From assembly GCF_050947875.1 (NCBI RefSeq), contig NC_134573.1, positions 64,519,815 through 64,583,814 on the forward strand: a stretch of DNA of 64,000 nt, written 5' to 3'. Made by a program: the position numbers and the translations under genes. Origin of the DNA: Dermacentor variabilis. Lineage: Eukaryota; Arthropoda; Arachnida; Ixodida; Ixodidae. The notes under the pieces were generated by a model. That model saw nothing but the letters and a program-made list of their open reading frames with translations. It ran no database searches and was not told the DNA's origin. This document shows, piece after piece, positions 1 to 10,091 of the stretch. How positions within the stretch are numbered: position 1 is the stretch's first letter; every line of letters begins with the position of its first letter.

Positions 1-1218
1 TAGCACAGGCTGGCTTGTTAGGGCGCTCTTTAGGGCGCTAAAAGCTCTTTCCTTTGTCTCGTCCCATACGACTGTTTGGGGCTCTGTTTTTCTTAGAGCA
101 TCCGTCAGGGGAGCCGCGATATCAGAGTACCTGGGGATGTACCTCTGATAGTAGCCGGCGACACCTAAGAACGACCGAATATCGGTCTTCGTGCGCGGTT
201 GCGGGAAGTCTCGCACAGCGGCCACCTTTATTTCAGAGGGGCGGCGACGACCATGACCAATCACGTGACCGAGGTAGACAGCCTCGGCCTGTGCTAACTG
301 GCACTTGGGAGCCTTGACTGTCAAGCCCGCTTCGCGCAGGCGGGTTAGCACTGCCCGCAAGTGTGCCATATGCTCACACCAGGATGCGGAGAATATCGCT
401 ACGTCGTCTAGATACGGTAAAGCGAATTCTTCCTGTCCCCGCAACACTTTATCCATGAGGCTTGAAAAACAGTATGGCGCGTTCTTCAAACCAAAACTCA
501 ACACTTTAGGACGGTATGTTCCCATTGGTGAAATGAACGCCGCATACCTACTAGCCTCTTCTGTAAGTGGAACCTGCCAATAACCCCTGACAAGATCTAG
601 GGTGGAAACAAACTGAGCGCTACTAACTTTCTCAAGGCGCTCCTCGATGTTAGGGATCGGATAAATTTGATCCTTAGTGATGGAATTAAGCCTGCGGTAG
701 TCGACGCAAGGACGAGGTTCCTTGCCCGGTACCTCAACTAAAATCAAAGGGGAGGTATAATCACTCTCACCTGCCTCAATAACACCGAGCTGTAGCATTT
801 TCTTTACCTCAGCCTCCATAATATCGTTCTGGCGGGGTGACACCCGATACTTCTTGGATCGTACTGGCTCTGGGGAGGTAAGTTCTATGTCATGAGTAAG
901 GACAGAAGTCCTACCAGGCCTCTCAGAGAACAGACCTTGAAACTCTTGTAAAAGCTGGTGTAGTTCGGTTTTCTGCTCAGGCGACAGCGATGCTTCACTG
1001 ATTAAGTCACTAATGACTTGATCGGTGTCTTCCCTGTTCGTCACTGAGCCTAGTCCCGGAAGCTCGACCGGAAGCTCTTCAGGAACGTTTACCATCATGC
1101 ACACTACTGCTTCCCTTTGTCTATAAGGTTTGAGCAGATTACAGTGGTAAACTTGCTGTGCTTTCCGCTTTCCTGGCAGACTCACCACGTAGTTAACGTC
1201 CGACAGTTTCTGAACAAT
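1..1218 (-). CDS. Reverse transcriptase segment of Gmr1-like pol (partial)
   Basis: I checked this frame codon by codon from 1218 to 1 and found no stop. It continues the frame of the upstream Gag-integrase ORF after one TGA. The first residues complete the integrase C-terminal GPY-type region. About 130 codons of linker follow, then a Ty3/gypsy reverse transcriptase: a CVDYRRLN-type motif near 690, a DLVRGYWQ-type motif near 590, and the catalytic YLDD at 403-414. The window edge falls in the connection to RNase H, just after the region that normally precedes it. No start codon is expected, because this is the downstream part of a polyprotein. All catalytic RT residues I can see are intact, so this copy may be young. 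Whether RNase H and the 3' LTR are intact cannot be seen. Confidence 0.85.
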   Translation of the reverse strand, partial: MVQKLSDVNYVVSLPGKRKAQQVYHCNLLKPYRQREAVVCMMVNVPEELPVELPGLGSVTNREDTDQVISDLISEASLSPEQKTELHQLLQEFQGLFSERPGRTSVLTHDIELTSPEPVRSKKYRVSPRQNDIMEAEVKKMLQLGVIEAGESDYTSPLILVEVPGKEPRPCVDYRRLNSITKDQIYPIPNIEERLEKVSSAQFVSTLDLVRGYWQVPLTEEASRYAAFISPMGTYRPKVLSFGLKNAPYCFSSLMDKVLRGQEEFALPYLDDVAIFSASWCEHMAHLRAVLTRLREAGLTVKAPKCQLAQAEAVYLGHVIGHGRRRPSEIKVAAVRDFPQPRTKTDIRSFLGVAGYYQRYIPRYSDIAAPLTDALRKTEPQTVVWDETKERAFSALKSALTSQPVL

Positions 1219-4080
1219 TCATGCTGGGCCCTCCCACTGCACGTCTAGTTTGTTGTTTAGCGATGTGCGTAATATCATGACCTCATCGCCCACCTCAAAA
1301 CGACGGGCCCTGGCGGTCCGATCATAATAAACCTTGGCCCTCTGCTGGGCCTTTGCCATTGCTTCACCTGACAACTCCTGTGCCCTTCTTAAGCGTTCGA
1401 GGAGCTTAAGCACGTACTCCACCACGACTGGGTCGTCGCCCCTGCCTTCCCACGATTCTCGAAGCATGCGAAGCGGAGACCGAAGCGAGCGACCGTACAC
1501 CAGCTCAGCTGGCGAAAACCCCGTAGCCGCATGCGGCGCGGTCCTTAATGCAAACATCACCCCAGGCAGACACAGCTCCCAGTCAGTTTGATGTTCAAAA
1601 CACAAGGCTCTCAACACGCGCTTCATGACGGAGTGGAGCTTCTCAACGGAATTCGACTGTGGGTGGTACACTGAGCTGTGTAACAGCTTTACCCCACACC
1701 TTTCGAGAAAAGTTGTCGTCAAAGCGCTAGTAAACACTGTGCCCTGATCTGATTGGATTTCCGCAGGGAAACCAACTCGCGCAAATATGGACAGTAGTGC
1801 ATTGACTATCTCAACTGAGCTGAGTTCTTTAAGCGGCACTGCTTCAGGGAACTTTGTCGCTGGGCAGATCACAGTCAAAATGTGTCTGTACCCCGTGGCT
1901 GTTACCGGCAGAGGTCCCACTGTATCAATAACGAGCCGTCTAAAAGGCTCCGTAATGATAGGTACCAACTTCAACGGCGCCCTCGATTTGTCCCCTGGTT
2001 TGCCCACCCGCTGACAGGTGTCACATGTCCTCACGAAATGGTCTGCGTCCCGAAAACACCCTGGCCAATAGTACTCTTGCAAGAGACGGTCCTTAGTTTT
2101 CTTAACTCCTAGGTGTCCGGACCACGAACCCCCGTGCGACAAGCGTAACAAATCCTCACGATAGCATTGAGGCACGATCAGCTGATCGAACTCCACTCCT
2201 CTGCGGTCTAGATACTTCCGGTACAGGACTCCACCTCTTTCCACAAAACGCGCATTTTTCCTGGCGATACCTTCCTTGACAATGCAGCGTACGTTTTCTA
2301 GGCTGCCATCCTTTTTTTGCTCGGCTATCAAAGCCGACCGGCTGACTTTTAGCAACCTATTAAGTCCGTCTGACGTAGGCGCGATGAGAAAATCTGCAGA
2401 TAGCTCTTCTAACTTTCCCGCATCGGGATTTTCCTCTCCAGTATCTGGTGCCTTTAACGTTACAGACTCAAGTTTATTCAGTTCGGGCGTGCTCTGAATA
2501 TCAGCTTGCTGCGCCTCTGACCCTTTTTCATTGTTTGATAACGTCGGCCCCGCAACTACCGCCTTTGCAGCGAGCTCCCGAACCTTCGATCTGATTAATG
2601 CCTGAACGCTAGCCTCACCAAACAAAAGCCCCTTCTCGCGCAGGAGGTGATCGGACCTGTTCGAAAATAGGTACGGGTACTGGGGGGGCAGCATAGATGA
2701 CACTGCCGCCTCCGTCTCAAGTGCTCCGAATGGTCCTTCAATAAGCACTTTTGCTACGGGCAGACACACGCTATGAGCTTCCACGGCTTGCTTGATCCAT
2801 GCGCACTCGCCTGTGAACATATCGGGTTCTACGTAGGAGGGGTGAACTACATCCATCGTAGCTGCGGAATCGCGCAGCACTCGGCACTCTTTCCCGTTCA
2901 CGAGGAGGTCTCGCATGTAAGGCTCGAGAAGCTTCATGTTCTCGTCAGTGCTGCATAATTGCAAAAACACAACTTTTGTTTTTGTTTCCGGACACTGCGC
3001 CGAAAAGTGACCCGGCTTCTGGCACGTATAACACACGCGCGCTTGCCTCATCTCGAACCGCTTTCTGCGTTCGGCTTCGGCTGCCGCCGTCTCTTTACGT
3101 TTGGTCGGACTGCTTTCACTCGCATCCTCACTACGCGTGTCCCCCTTTAATCTCATGGGCGTGAACCTCGGCCTCTCAAACTTCGAGCCAAATTCACCCT
3201 TTTGACCGTCCTTAGCTCCGTGAGCCCGACGCGTCACAAACTCCTCGGCTAGCTCAGCGGCTTTAGCCCCCGTACAAACGTCTGGCCTATCCAAGACCCA
3301 GTACCGCACGTTCTCAGGTAACCGACTATAAAACTGTTCCAGCCCGAAGCACTGCAGAACTTTATCGTGGTCACCAAACGCTTTCTCTTCTTTGAGCCAC
3401 TCCTGCATGTTTGACATAAGCCTGTACGCAAACTCTGTATATGACTCACTTTTGCCTTTCTCATTTTCCCGAAACTTCCGACGGAACGCCTCCGCTGACA
3501 GTCTGTACTTTTTTAGCAGACTCGATTTCACTTTGTCGAAATCCTCTGCCTCCTCTCTATTCAAGCGAGCGACTACGTCGGCCGCCTCGCCGGGTAACAA
3601 AGTGAGCAAGCGCTGTGGCCACGTTTCCCGATAGAACCCCTGCTTCTCGCACGTTCGCTCAAAGTTAACCAGGAACAAACCAATGTCCTCTCCAAGCTTA
3701 AACGGCCGCATCAGGTCAGTCATTTTGAACAATACTCGTTCTCCTGCACCGTGTGCCTGACTTCCATTACGAGCGCGTTCCATCTCTACCTCGAGACGCT
3801 TCATTTCCAAAGCGTGGTCGCGCTCTTCTTTTTCTTTCTCTTTTTGTTCTTTACGTTCGCGCTCCTGTTTCTCTTTTTGCTCTTTAAGTTCGCGCTCCTG
3901 TCTTTTTGCAGTCTCCCTCTCCTCAATGGTCTCAAGGCATTCCGACAGCTCGTCATCCTCAGCTTCTAACTCAAGAATAGCCCTTAGCAGTTCAGGTTTT
4001 CTGAGTTTGTCTGAGACATCCAGACCCAACTCTCTTGCAAGCTCCAGCAATTTCGGTTTGCGCAACGACTTCAAATCCAT
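1219..4080 (-). CDS. Gag - protease-like - integrase polyprotein of Gmr1-like retrotransposon
   Basis: 953 codons from an ATG at 4080. Residues 1-40 resemble a SAP motif (two Leu-rich helices). Residues 46-105 are a strongly charged Glu/Lys/Arg coiled coil. Residues 115-290 are a capsid region whose second half (about 190-288) resembles the vertebrate SCAN domain, which is thought to derive from Gmr1-type capsids. A CX2CX4HX4C zinc knuckle lies at 350-363. A protease-like segment follows, with DSA at 404-406 instead of the usual D[ST]G. An HHCC zinc domain occupies 649-690 and the integrase core has D719, D778 and E813 (DDE with 34 residues between the last two). No RT lies between protease and integrase. 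The ORF stops at TGA 1219-1221 within the integrase C-terminus, in the middle of a GPY-like block, so I read this as a point mutation. Confidence 0.88.
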   Translation of the reverse strand: MDLKSLRKPKLLELARELGLDVSDKLRKPELLRAILELEAEDDELSECLETIEERETAKRQERELKEQKEKQERERKEQKEKEKEERDHALEMKRLEVEMERARNGSQAHGAGERVLFKMTDLMRPFKLGEDIGLFLVNFERTCEKQGFYRETWPQRLLTLLPGEAADVVARLNREEAEDFDKVKSSLLKKYRLSAEAFRRKFRENEKGKSESYTEFAYRLMSNMQEWLKEEKAFGDHDKVLQCFGLEQFYSRLPENVRYWVLDRPDVCTGAKAAELAEEFVTRRAHGAKDGQKGEFGSKFERPRFTPMRLKGDTRSEDASESSPTKRKETAAAEAERRKRFEMRQARVCYTCQKPGHFSAQCPETKTKVVFLQLCSTDENMKLLEPYMRDLLVNGKECRVLRDSAATMDVVHPSYVEPDMFTGECAWIKQAVEAHSVCLPVAKVLIEGPFGALETEAAVSSMLPPQYPYLFSNRSDHLLREKGLLFGEASVQALIRSKVRELAAKAVVAGPTLSNNEKGSEAQQADIQSTPELNKLESVTLKAPDTGEENPDAGKLEELSADFLIAPTSDGLNRLLKVSRSALIAEQKKDGSLENVRCIVKEGIARKNARFVERGGVLYRKYLDRRGVEFDQLIVPQCYREDLLRLSHGGSWSGHLGVKKTKDRLLQEYYWPGCFRDADHFVRTCDTCQRVGKPGDKSRAPLKLVPIITEPFRRLVIDTVGPLPVTATGYRHILTVICPATKFPEAVPLKELSSVEIVNALLSIFARVGFPAEIQSDQGTVFTSALTTTFLERCGVKLLHSSVYHPQSNSVEKLHSVMKRVLRALCFEHQTDWELCLPGVMFALRTAPHAATGFSPAELVYGRSLRSPLRMLRESWEGRGDDPVVVEYVLKLLERLRRAQELSGEAMAKAQQRAKVYYDRTARARRFEVGDEVMILRTSLNNKLDVQWEGPA

Positions 4081-5476
4081 GGCTGCTCTGAATGCTGCTT
4101 TCTCTACTGCCTATTATTGTCTTGCCGCAATCTAACCCGGCAGCAACGACAACCACAATTACCAGCTCTGTTTCTGACACTAACAAAAACCTGGCAAAGC
4201 TCAGAAGAAGAAAGTCCCGCACTCACCAAACCTCGCAGCCAAGAGTTCAGCGCAGTCGTTCCGCTGCAGGCAACCAGTCATCACACAGGGCTCGTTGCAC
4301 TGCTCCCGGATGGTCGTTGAGCTGCTCAGCATACAGTCAACTGCATCTCTTCGCTGCTGGCCTCCGTTGTCGCGATCTCACCGCTGGCAGACAGTTGTTG
4401 TGGTCGCACCGCTGGCGCGAGTTGTTGGGAACTCGGCGCTGACGCCCGTTGTTGCACCTGGGTCGCAAGCCCCAAGGGTAGCGTTGGCCTGGCGGCCTGG
4501 GGTACAACTGGAAGCATCCGAAGGTCCCGGCAAAGCATGAGTCGACTGGTAACAACAAAACAACTTGTTTATTCTAACATCGCAAAGAGTTGGCGGTCAG
4601 GTTGACCGAAGTAGAGAGACGGGAGTGCACTTTACTCAACAGAAGAAATCGGAGCCCTCCTTTGGCGTCCGGGGGCAGCTGCTTTTATACTCTCGCAGTT
4701 GAGGGCAAGAAGGAACCCCTCTATAGACGAGCACGTGACGGTGCCGCTCGGCACAATGGGATAAGGTGGCGCAGCGTCGTGTCGGCGCCACTCGGACCCC
4801 CCTTGCTTCACAGTTGTTGGGAGCTCCTCTCCCCGGCTGCCGCGCTTCAACAAGCGTGGGCACAATGGGAAGAGAAGGAGGAGCAGCCGTCGTGTCGGCG
4901 CCGCTCGGACCCCCTTGCTTCACAGTTGTTGGGAGCTCCTCTCCCCGGCTGCCGCGCTTCGACAAGCGTGGGCACAATGGGAAGAGAAGGAGGAGCAGTC
5001 GTCGTGTCGGCGCCGCTCGGACCCCCTTGCTTCACAGTTGTTGGGAGCTCCTCTCCCCGGCTGCCGCGCTTCGACAAGCGTGGGCACAATGGGAAGAGAA
5101 GGAGGAGCAGCCGTCGTGTCGGCGCCGCTCGGACCCCCTTGCTTCACAGTTGTTGGGAGCTCCTCTCCCCGGCTGCCGCGCTTCGACAAGCGTGGGCACA
5201 ATGGGAAGAGAAGGAGGAGCAGCCGTCGTGTCGGCGCCGCTCGGACCCCCTTGCTTCACAGTTGTTGGGAGCTCCTCTCCCCGGCTGCCGCGCTTCGACA
5301 AGCGTGGGCACCAATATGCACATACACTCACACACGCACATGAAGACACGTGGCATCAGAACATGCCTGGACGCGCTTGGCGGGGAGGCGTAGCGGCGGC
5401 GCCGAACGGGCCAAAATGTCTGCCGCTTTGTTGCAGCCGCGCCGGCTAAACCGCGCGTCGTAGGCGAAACGTAACA
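4081..5476 (-). repeat. 5' LTR plus untranslated leader of the Gmr1-like element
   Basis: On the minus strand the sequence beginning at 5476 starts TGTTACG, a normal LTR 5' end, and non-repetitive flank follows on the plus side. An AATAAA polyadenylation signal lies at 4568-4573. Between them sits a 112-bp tandem array. The inner LTR end and primer-binding site could not be fixed; the junction is probably between about 4430 and 4560. The rest up to 4081 is leader before the Gag ATG. Confidence 0.6.
4751..5311. repeat. 112-bp tandem repeat array, about five units, in LTR U3
   Basis: The block containing GAGCAG then a GTCGTGTCGGCG core recurs at 4881, 4993, 5105 and 5217, exactly 112 bp apart. 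A more diverged first unit starts near 4751 (core near 4771). The last four units are nearly identical by eye. The unit is GC-rich and lies upstream of the polyadenylation signal, in the part of an LTR that usually holds promoter elements. Since 112 is not a multiple of three, the array opens all frames, and I regard the ORFs over it as artefacts. Confidence 0.92.
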
Positions 5477-6208
5477 ATCCCAAAAAAGGCAATGCCGAAG
5501 CGCACAGCTTACATATGTATCACTGTGTTGAGCAGCGCCGTCGGCCTCATGCAGAAGGCTAGCGTAGACATATGGTAATTTGAAGCCTAAAAGACTTGAA
5601 ATGCGCGAGAACGATGCCGGTACATCACAAATATTTGATACCGCCGGCCACTTAGATGTTTCGTGGTTGCCTTAGGTTGACCGTGCACGAGCATGCGCTC
5701 TAATGTTTTATGTTTTACTCGCTACGCCAAGCGATCAGATCGTGAGCAGATTTACCATTTCATGCTGTTAATACAGAGACACCGGTTTTCTTTCCTGAAT
5801 TAAAACTGATATAAGCAAAATTGTTCCCAACACGTACACACACCACGACTGATAATGTGCGTACACTGCGGCTGATAAAACGCGTCACATTTTTGCGCCC
5901 CCAAGAGATATTTCCGCCTACTGTAGTTACCGATGCAGCGAAAGGCTTCCCTGACGACCTTATGTGAACGGACATGGCGTAAATTTCAGAAAGTACCATC
6001 TAAAACATCTGGAAATCGTTCCGCAGCACGCGACAGCAATACTTTCAAGCAGCGCCGCGCCGGATCACCCAAGCCAGAGAGGAGGAAAGGCTCTCCTATC
6101 TGGCTGGACGTGTCTCCAGTGTAACTCGTCAGTGTGGTTATCTATACCGGGTGTCACAGCGAACGCTTTGATAATTTTTTTAATGTTGCCTGTGTTGCAC
6201 AATTCTAG
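5477..6208. other. No gene recognised
   Basis: Unique-looking, mildly AT-rich sequence between the LTR end and the foldback repeat. Short open frames here show no recognisable domain. Confidence 0.5.
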
Positions 6209-6738
6209 TTTACGAACTGGTCTACACGAAGAGGCGGACATTGCTTGCACAAAAGCTTGAAATGTATAATCGGCCAATTAACAAAAAATTAACTAATTAA
6301 GTTTTCAACTAATTACTTCATGGTCAGTATTCCAATTTACAAATTCTAACCGTGGAGTTCGCAAGGCGAATCGGCTTGGAACGAATTCTTAACATGACAC
6401 CAGATTCGAGATAATAATTCCCGAACTTTTCGGAGAAAGGCATTGGCGTTGCAGTTACTTTCTTAAGGAAACATCGTTTATGCACTGAAGCGCAGAAGTA
6501 ACTGAAACACCAATGCATTTCTCCGCGAAGCTCAAGAATTGATATCTCGAAACTGGTGTCGTCTTGAGAATCCGTTCCAACTGGATTCGCCTTGCGAGCT
6601 ACACCGCTAGAATTTTGATATTGCAACATTGGCCATGACGTAATTAGTTAGAATCTTCATTAGTGAATTTTTTAATGCTCGATCACGCATTTCAATTGTT
6701 TGTGCAAGTAATGTTCGCCTCATCGACTTGAACAGCTC
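6209..6738. repeat. Long imperfect palindrome (foldback-type element)
   Basis: The left arm (about 6209-6472) and the reverse complement of the right arm (about 6474-6738) align along their whole length. Shared blocks include GAGGCGRACATT, CTTGCACAAA, CTAATTA, TTCGCAAGGCGAATC/GCTCGCAAGGCGAATC and GGAGAAAGGCATTGG/GGAGAAATGCATTGG. The centre is near 6473 with essentially no spacer. By eye the arms are 75-85% identical. The open frame on the minus strand inside it is explained by the palindrome. It abuts the 3' end of the LINE that follows. No target duplication was identified. Confidence 0.85.
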
Positions 6739-7717
6739 ATAACTGAGTCAGTGAGTGAAACAACTTTAGTAGGTCCAGAGAAGAGCAGGGGATACCCCGA
6801 GCCACTCGATTATACCACGTAGGCACCGCCAAGCCGAGGTTGACGCCCCGATCGTGGGCACTCTGGATGGCCAGGGTTTGGTCCTTGAGTTCGGGGCTAG
6901 CCAAGAGCGCAGCCCACCTATCCTCGCTGAAGGAGGAGCCAATGGCTTCGCACTCCCACAACACATGGTCCAATGTTGCCGTTAGTCCGCAGGCAGGACA
7001 GTCCGCACTGGGATAACTTTCAGGGTATATTGCATGAAGGACCGCAAGGTTAGGATACGCGCGGGCTTGTAAAAGTCGAGGGGTCACAGCCCGCGCCTCA
7101 TGGAATGTGAGTAAGGGTTCCTCGGGGGGCAGGGGGTCTGTGGAGGCGGCGCAGTCAGTGAGTCCTCGCGCGGCCTCGTGCGCACCCTCGTTAGGGTTAG
7201 AAGGAGAGCCCTCTGTCGACCCTAGGTGAGCGGGAAACCAAGTGAAAGAATGCGGAGATATGCTTTTGGCGCCCTGGAGAATGCGGAGGGCCTGAGGTGA
7301 GACCATCCCGGTTACGTAGGCGTTAATGGCTGCCTTGGAATCGCTATATATTGCCTCTCTGCGACCATCGAGCACAGCCAGCATGATCACAACCTGTTCG
7401 GCTACCACGGGCCTCGAAGTGCGTACCGTAGCGCAGCAACTGAGCCTGGAATTGGAGTCTACGATGGAGACGGCGAATGCCTCTTGATGGACATATGCCA
7501 CGGCATCCACGAAGCTTGCCTCAATGTGGTTGTTGCGGACATGCTCGAGTAGAGCTGTACCCCTGGACCGACGTCTGCCGACGTTGTTTGCGGGATACAT
7601 ATTGCGGGGAATGGGCGCGATGTGCAGTTGAGACCTGATATCGCTGGGAATCCGCATGACGTCGGGGCACTGGTAGAAAGGGTTGAGGCCCATCTCGTCG
7701 AGCATCTTGCGGCCCAA
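6737..7717 (-). pseudogene. RNase H and zinc-knuckle end of LINE ORF2
   Basis: 326 codons read open. The RNase H part has VDAVAY for the first catalytic Asp, AEQV with the Glu, and a YSDSKAA block with the second Asp. The FTWFPAHLGSTEG and NPNEGAHEAARGL blocks match the intact LINE at 54.4-57.1 kb. The C-terminal knuckle is CPAC followed by a HVLWEC block. The enzyme would remove RNA from the RNA-DNA hybrid during target-primed reverse transcription. The reading frame is not continuous with the RT upstream, so I score it as part of a dead copy. The frame has no natural start: its first residues belong to the RT-RNase H linker. Confidence 0.8.
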
Positions 7718-9300
7718 CGGGGTGCTAGATAGCCTGAGCAGCTGTAAGCACTCTTGTGCCTCAAGCGCTCTTGTGCCTCACTCTTGTGCCTTCGAGCATG
7801 TTGTGCACTCCGAGCTTGAGCAGGTTTTCGGTGTGGGTGCTGACAGGTAAGCCGAGGGCAAGCTTAAGGGCCTTCCTGATGAGGGAATTGAGCAGGTTCC
7901 TCTCTGCAATATGCCAATTATGCATGGCCGCCGAGTATGAAAGGTGGCAGAGAACAAAAGCCTGTATAATGCGGATCAGATTGTCTCCTTCATTCCCAGG
8001 TGCCTGTTGGCGATCCTCCGCATGAGGCCGAGAGCAATCTCCGTCTTGGCGGTGATCTTTCTCAGTGCGGTACCACTGGCTCCAGTAGATTCGATATACA
8101 TCCCCAATATTCCGAGCGAGTCCACTCTGGGCACCGGTGACCCGTCACTAGTGAAAAGCCGTATTTCGCTTTCGGACGCCGGTTTCCAGTCACGATGGCC
8201 GCCGCCTCTGGGTCTTTTCTTGTAGAGAAGTAGTTCAGATTAGGATGGAGAACATCTGAGCCCAGTGGGGCGGAGGAAGCGCTCGGTCGCATCGATGGCG
8301 CTCTGCATGGTGGCCTCAACTTGGCCGTCGCTCCCGCCGACGCACCAGATGGTGATGTCATCTGCGTAGAGGGTATGGTTGACTCCTTGAATCTTCGCGA
8401 GCTCTTTGAAAAGCCTGATCATTGCGACGTTGAATAATGTTGTCGAGATGACTAAGCCCTGAGGCGTACCGCGTGAACCAACGGTGATTTCTTGCCAAAG
8501 GTAGCTTTCCATCTTGAACTTGGCAGTTCTCTGGCTAAGGAAGGATCGGACGAAGTCATAGGCCTTCTACCCGAGCCCGAGGCCAGCAGTTGACTGGAGA
8601 ATGAATTCGTGTGAGATATTGTCGAAAGCCTTCTGCAGGTCTAATCCAAGGATGTTCTCTGGTATCTCCCGTGCTCCGGTCGATGATCTGATGCTTTATC
8701 AGCTTCAAGGTGTCCTGTATCGAGAGGCCGGCTCTGAAAGCAATCATATTGTGGGTGTACATGTCATTGGTCTCGATGTGCACCTTGAGCAGGTTGAGCA
8801 GAGCATGCTCTGCGACCTTACCGACACAGGACGTCAGGGAAATTGGTCTTAGATTGTCGATGTCTGGTGCTTTACTGGGTTTCGGGATGAGTACCATGCA
8901 GGACGTCTTCCATTGTGTGCGGACCTGTGCACTTCACCAGACTTCATTAGTACTTTCAGTCAGGAAGTCGATCGACTCGTCATCGAGATTCCCGAGCATC
9001 CTGTAGGTGACGCCATCCGGGCCAGGGGCAGATTTGACGTTCAGGGAGAAGAGGACATCTCGGATCTCGGCCGCAGTAAAGTCCTGGTCCAATTCCGGCA
9101 CCACACACCCTGCGTACTCCGGGAACTGGGTAGGGGCAGAGCTATCCGCGACTGGCACGTCCGTGTTTATGAGCCTGTCGACAATCAACTCGTCCGGAGT
9201 AGAGTCCGTAGCGAGATGAATGGCTCGCGCGAGGAATCGTCTCTCACTGGATCTGGTGCTGCCCACATCGAGAAGGTGCTTCACCAGACCCCAGCTCTTG
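7718..9300 (-). pseudogene. Reverse transcriptase domain of the LINE, frameshifted
   Basis: The domain is recoverable in pieces: 9284-8934 (linker and an SAPGPDGV block), 8897-8556 (LIPKP, LRPISLTSCVGKVAEH and FRAGLSIQD blocks) and 8512-8240 (GTPQGLVIS and the catalytic YADD at 8357-8368). A later piece overlaps at 8361-8062. At least three frame changes separate these pieces. The blocks align in order with the intact LINE at 54.4-57.1 kb. Confidence 0.85.
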
Positions 9301-10091
9301 CCTGATCTCGGCTGACCCTCGACGGATTCGCAGAGCTTCTCCCATTCTTGTTTGGACAGATTCTTGCAGTGCTGCTCGATCTCCCTGTTAACCTCGGAAA
9401 CCTTCTTGCGGAGTCCTCTGTTATGCTTCTACCCCTTCCATCTCGTGAGGAGGGCTTGCTTGGCTTCCAGCAGGTGCGCCAACCTGCTATCCATCTTTTC
9501 AATGTGGAGGTCAGTGACGACCTCGTCGGTTGCCGCCGCGGTGTCATCCCTGATCCCTTTCCACCAACCTTCAAAATCTGTCTCGGCCGTCGGTGTGCGC
9601 TCGGCTCTGACCGTGCGGAAAAAGTTGCAGTAGATCAACCTTTATTTCCTCGTCCTATAGCGGGCAATCGCGAGGGAGACTTCGATGACTTAGTGGTCAC
9701 TGCCGATGTCTAGAGCCGTGCTGACCCACATGACCTCCCCTACATTCTTGACAAAAGGGAGGTCTGGGGTATTGCTCCGGCATGTGGAGTTGCCTCTCCT
9801 AGTGGGGAAATTCTTATCGGTGATAAGGGGTCAAGTCCACTTCCATCGCCGTCTTCCATCCATCGCAGTCGTCCACTTCCATCGCAGCTCGCGTCCCTTG
9901 GTCGTGTCATAGGTGTACCCCCATGCCCTATGTGGGGCGTTGAAATCCCCGACGACGACAAGTGGGTGCCCACCGGCCAGGCTGACTGCCCTCTTGAGGA
10001 GAGTTCGCCCTCGCCCTGCGGTAGCTGGGGCACAGTCATGAACTGGAACTACGTTGCCAGTGGCAGATAGTACAATTATAGTACAGCTCAA
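9301..10091 (-). pseudogene. Endonuclease C-terminal part and linker of the LINE
   Basis: At 10091-9831 a VVVGDFNAPHRAWGY block is visible, the GDFNAPH motif of LINE apurinic-type endonucleases. Further left, 9638-9429 encodes the linker, including a DSRLAHLLEAK block that is also found in the LINE at 59.2 kb. The segments are in different frames. The endonuclease N-terminus is absent because of 5' truncation. Confidence 0.75.

Larger units (their letters stand above)
1..5476 (-). mobile_element. Gmr1-like Ty3/gypsy LTR retrotransposon, 3' part beyond window
   Basis: The element reads right to left. A putative 5' LTR and leader (5476 to about 4081) come first, then one long frame for Gag, a protease-like segment and integrase (4080-1219). 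The same frame continues with reverse transcriptase to the window edge. The domain order Gag-PR-INT-RT is like Ty1/copia, but the RT and integrase sequences look Ty3/gypsy-like. Known Gmr1 elements have this combination. The 3' LTR and target duplication lie outside the window. One in-frame TGA at 1219-1221 is the only interruption I found. Confidence 0.85.

Noticed and set aside
4590..5449. Overlapping 140-267-codon frames on both strands
   Set aside because: They follow the 112-bp tandem repeat, which cycles through all frames; no domain and no start context.
6324..6629. 101-codon minus-strand frame
   Set aside because: Lies across the centre of the foldback palindrome and is a by-product of it.
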